Shown here: positions 62,647-64,000 of the stretch, piece after piece
How the letters are laid out: every line of letters starts with the position of its first letter
How positions within the stretch are numbered: the first letter of the stretch is position 1
Source: JBDHHQ01 sp039586035
GTDB lineage: Bacteria; Gemmatimonadota; Gemmatimonadetes; Longimicrobiales; Gaopeijiaceae
Direction of reading: 5' to 3'
Length of the DNA stretch: 64,000 nucleotides
NCBI GenBank assembly: GCA_039586035.1
Contig: JBDHLD010000007.1
Span: 51,289 to 115,288 of the forward strand
Notes under the pieces: generated by a model
What the model saw: the letters and a program-made list of their open reading frames with translations, nothing else
The model's database searches: none
Told to the model about the DNA's origin: nothing
Translations under genes and position numbers: made by a program

Positions 62647-64000
62647 GTGCCTGGCGGCTCGAGCGGCAGCTCCACCCGCTCGTCCCAGATGTGCTCCAGG
62701 AACCACTGCCAGTTGTGCCACAGGCCGCCGAGTCGCTGCTTGAGCGGCCCGACGCCGTGGCTCGAGCCGGGGTAGATGACGAACCGGTTCTCCACACCCA
62801 GGTCCTGAAGCGCGTGTTGCAGCTCGTACGCGTTCAGCACGGTGACCACCGGATCACCGTCCACGTGCTGGATCAGCGTGGGCGTGGACGCGTTGTTGAT
62901 GTAGGTGATGGGCGAGGCCACGTCGTAGGCGTTCGGGTCCTCCCACGGCGCCGCGTCGAAGGAGTAGAACCGGGTTGTGTAGCTCGAGGGCTCCCAGGCG
63001 TAGTGCGTGCGCCAATCCGAGATGCCGGCTCCGACCGAGACGGCCCGGAAGGCCTTGCTCGTGGCCGTCAGGTAGGCCGAGATGAACCCTCCGTAGCTCC
63101 AACCCATGAGGCCCACGCGGTCCGGGTCCACGCGACCCTCCGCCACCAGGTGCGCCACGCCGGCCTCCACGTCGCCCGCATCACCCCACCCCAGAGCTCG
63201 GCGGTGAAGCTGGCGGAACTCACCGCCGTATCCGGTGGAGCCACGGTAGTTGGGCTCCAGGACCAGGGCGCCCTTCCGCAGGAAATGGACGATGGGGTAG
63301 ACGCCCGACGACGTGAGCCGCAACGCGGGGGTCGAGACCGCCCGCGGTCCTCCGTGAACCACCACCAGAAGCGGGTAGCGTCGACCGAGCTCGTAATCGT
63401 CGGGCCTGTGGAGGACGCCCTCGATGGTCACACCGCCGGGGCCGGTCCACGTCACGACCTCGCGGGTGCCCATCGCCCACCCCTCCACCTGTGCGGTGAC
63501 GTCCGTCACGGCCCGCGGTGAGAAGCCGGGCGCTTCGGCCCGGTGGACCTCGCCCAGACGGTCCGGCGTGGAGGCCAGGAGGGCCACGGCCGACCCTTCA
63601 GCCGACACGCTCGCCTGGCCGACCAGATAGGGCGGGTGGGTGAGCCGCGTGAGCGACCCACTGGCCGGATCGAGGCGAAAGAGGTGGTTCTCCACGCCCT
63701 GGAGGGCGGTGAGCCAGATCCCTTCGGCGGTCCACGCCAACGGGTTGGGCTGGGTGGCCAGGTCGTCCGTCAGTACCCGAAGCTGACCGCCCTCGGCGGG
63801 CACCGTCGCCAGCTCCATTGGCAGGTTGGTGATGCTGTCGGCCAGCGTCGAGAGGAACGCCACCGCGCTGCCGTCCGGCGACCACAGGAGCCCACGATCG
63901 GGGCCCGGCTGGTCTACCAGCGTTTGCACCCGGCCGCTCGCCACGTCCACCACGGCAATGTCGGCGGTCCACCAGGAGTTGCGCCCCGCGTCGGCCTGAC
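62643..64000 (-). CDS. S9 prolyl-oligopeptidase-family peptidase (5' end beyond window)
   Basis: The frame is open to the right edge, so the N-terminus lies beyond 64000. An N-terminal beta-propeller remnant (VASGRVQTLVDQPGPDRGLL, WSPDGSAVAFLS) leads to the alpha/beta-hydrolase catalytic domain. Nucleophile Ser is in GWSYGGF, Asp in HVDGDPVV and His in SSHGVGPL. It is of the acyl-aminoacyl/dipeptidyl peptidase group (S9C-like) and cleaves peptides. The cyclase gene follows in the same transcript. Confidence 0.9.
   Translation of the reverse strand, partial: QADAGRNSWWTADIAVVDVASGRVQTLVDQPGPDRGLLWSPDGSAVAFLSTLADSITNLPMELATVPAEGGQLRVLTDDLATQPNPLAWTAEGIWLTALQGVENHLFRLDPASGSLTRLTHPPYLVGQASVSAEGSAVALLASTPDRLGEVHRAEAPGFSPRAVTDVTAQVEGWAMGTREVVTWTGPGGVTIEGVLHRPDDYELGRRYPLLVVVHGGPRAVSTPALRLTSSGVYPIVHFLRKGALVLEPNYRGSTGYGGEFRQLHRRALGWGDAGDVEAGVAHLVAEGRVDPDRVGLMGWSYGGFISAYLTATSKAFRAVSVGAGISDWRTHYAWEPSSYTTRFYSFDAAPWEDPNAYDVASPITYINNASTPTLIQHVDGDPVVTVLNAYELQHALQDLGVENRFVIYPGSSHGVGPLKQRLGGLWHNWQWFLEHIWDERVELPLEPPGT

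Noticed and set aside
1..64000. tRNA, rRNA, CRISPR array, insertion sequence or prophage
   Set aside because: No cloverleaf-like CCA ends, repeats with spacers, transposase motifs or phage genes were seen in any gap; small RNAs cannot be excluded by eye.

Overview
This is a 64 kb piece of a GC-rich chromosome from a diderm (Gram-negative-type) bacterium. It carries Kdo synthesis (kdsA), a TonB-dependent receptor, many Sec/Tat-exported hydrolases, a sortilin/BNR-repeat protein and several small conserved families. That mix resembles Gemmatimonadota, but no rRNA or other marker is present, so this is an inference. No tRNA, rRNA, insertion sequence, phage gene or CRISPR array was seen; the region looks like ordinary chromosome with short operons on both strands.

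Layout. 1-5.4 kb: exported BNR-repeat protein (cut by the window edge), DEDDh exonuclease, small membrane protein, quinone oxidoreductase, M28 peptidase. 5.5-11.1 kb: 2-oxoglutarate dehydrogenase E1 and, divergent from it, a FecA-like TonB receptor behind a near-consensus Fur box. 11.1-12.6 kb: polyphenol-oxidase-family protein, a 63-residue four-cysteine protein, and an OsmC-family protein whose catalytic cysteine codon is UGA, followed by a SECIS-like hairpin (probable selenoprotein). 12.8-17.1 kb: three membrane/polyprenyl-type glycosyltransferases and an alpha/beta hydrolase. 17.1-21 kb: a YhaO/YhaN-like nuclease-ATPase pair. 21.3-27.5 kb: 180-kDa-type NAD-glutamate dehydrogenase, a basic AT-hook-like protein, a small membrane coiled-coil protein. 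27.6-33.4 kb: kdsA, a transaldolase-CBS fusion, a KdsC-like phosphatase, then a PafA-type phosphatase with a DUF819 membrane protein. 33.4-37 kb: tightly overlapping operon of TIGR04076 protein, aldo/keto reductase, Tat-exported PLP enzyme and D-2-hydroxyacid dehydrogenase. 37-45.4 kb: NhaC antiporter, DUF1015, DUF1295, M20 amidohydrolase, response regulator, DUF2911 and DUF6526 proteins. 45.5-51.5 kb: a five-gene operon of unknown function (zinc-ribbon/coiled-coil, coiled-coil, bactofilin-like, SMI1/KNR4, Cys4 proteins). 51.8-64 kb: DUF1080, SoxCD-like sulfite dehydrogenase, DUF4342, amidohydrolase, sulfatase, M28 and M20 peptidases, membrane adenylate cyclase and an S9 peptidase (cut by the edge).

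The most notable items are: (1) the probable OsmC selenoprotein at 12078-12551; (2) the transaldolase-CBS fusion between kdsA and a kdsC-like gene, where the arabinose-5-phosphate isomerase KdsD (SIS+CBS) would be expected, which suggests an alternative arabinose-5-phosphate source or a CBS-regulated branch of Kdo synthesis; and (3) the uncharacterised five-gene cassette at 45.5-51.5 kb. Physiologically the window suggests an aerobic heterotroph that degrades peptides and organic sulfate/phosphate esters, can oxidise sulfite, and regulates iron uptake by Fur.
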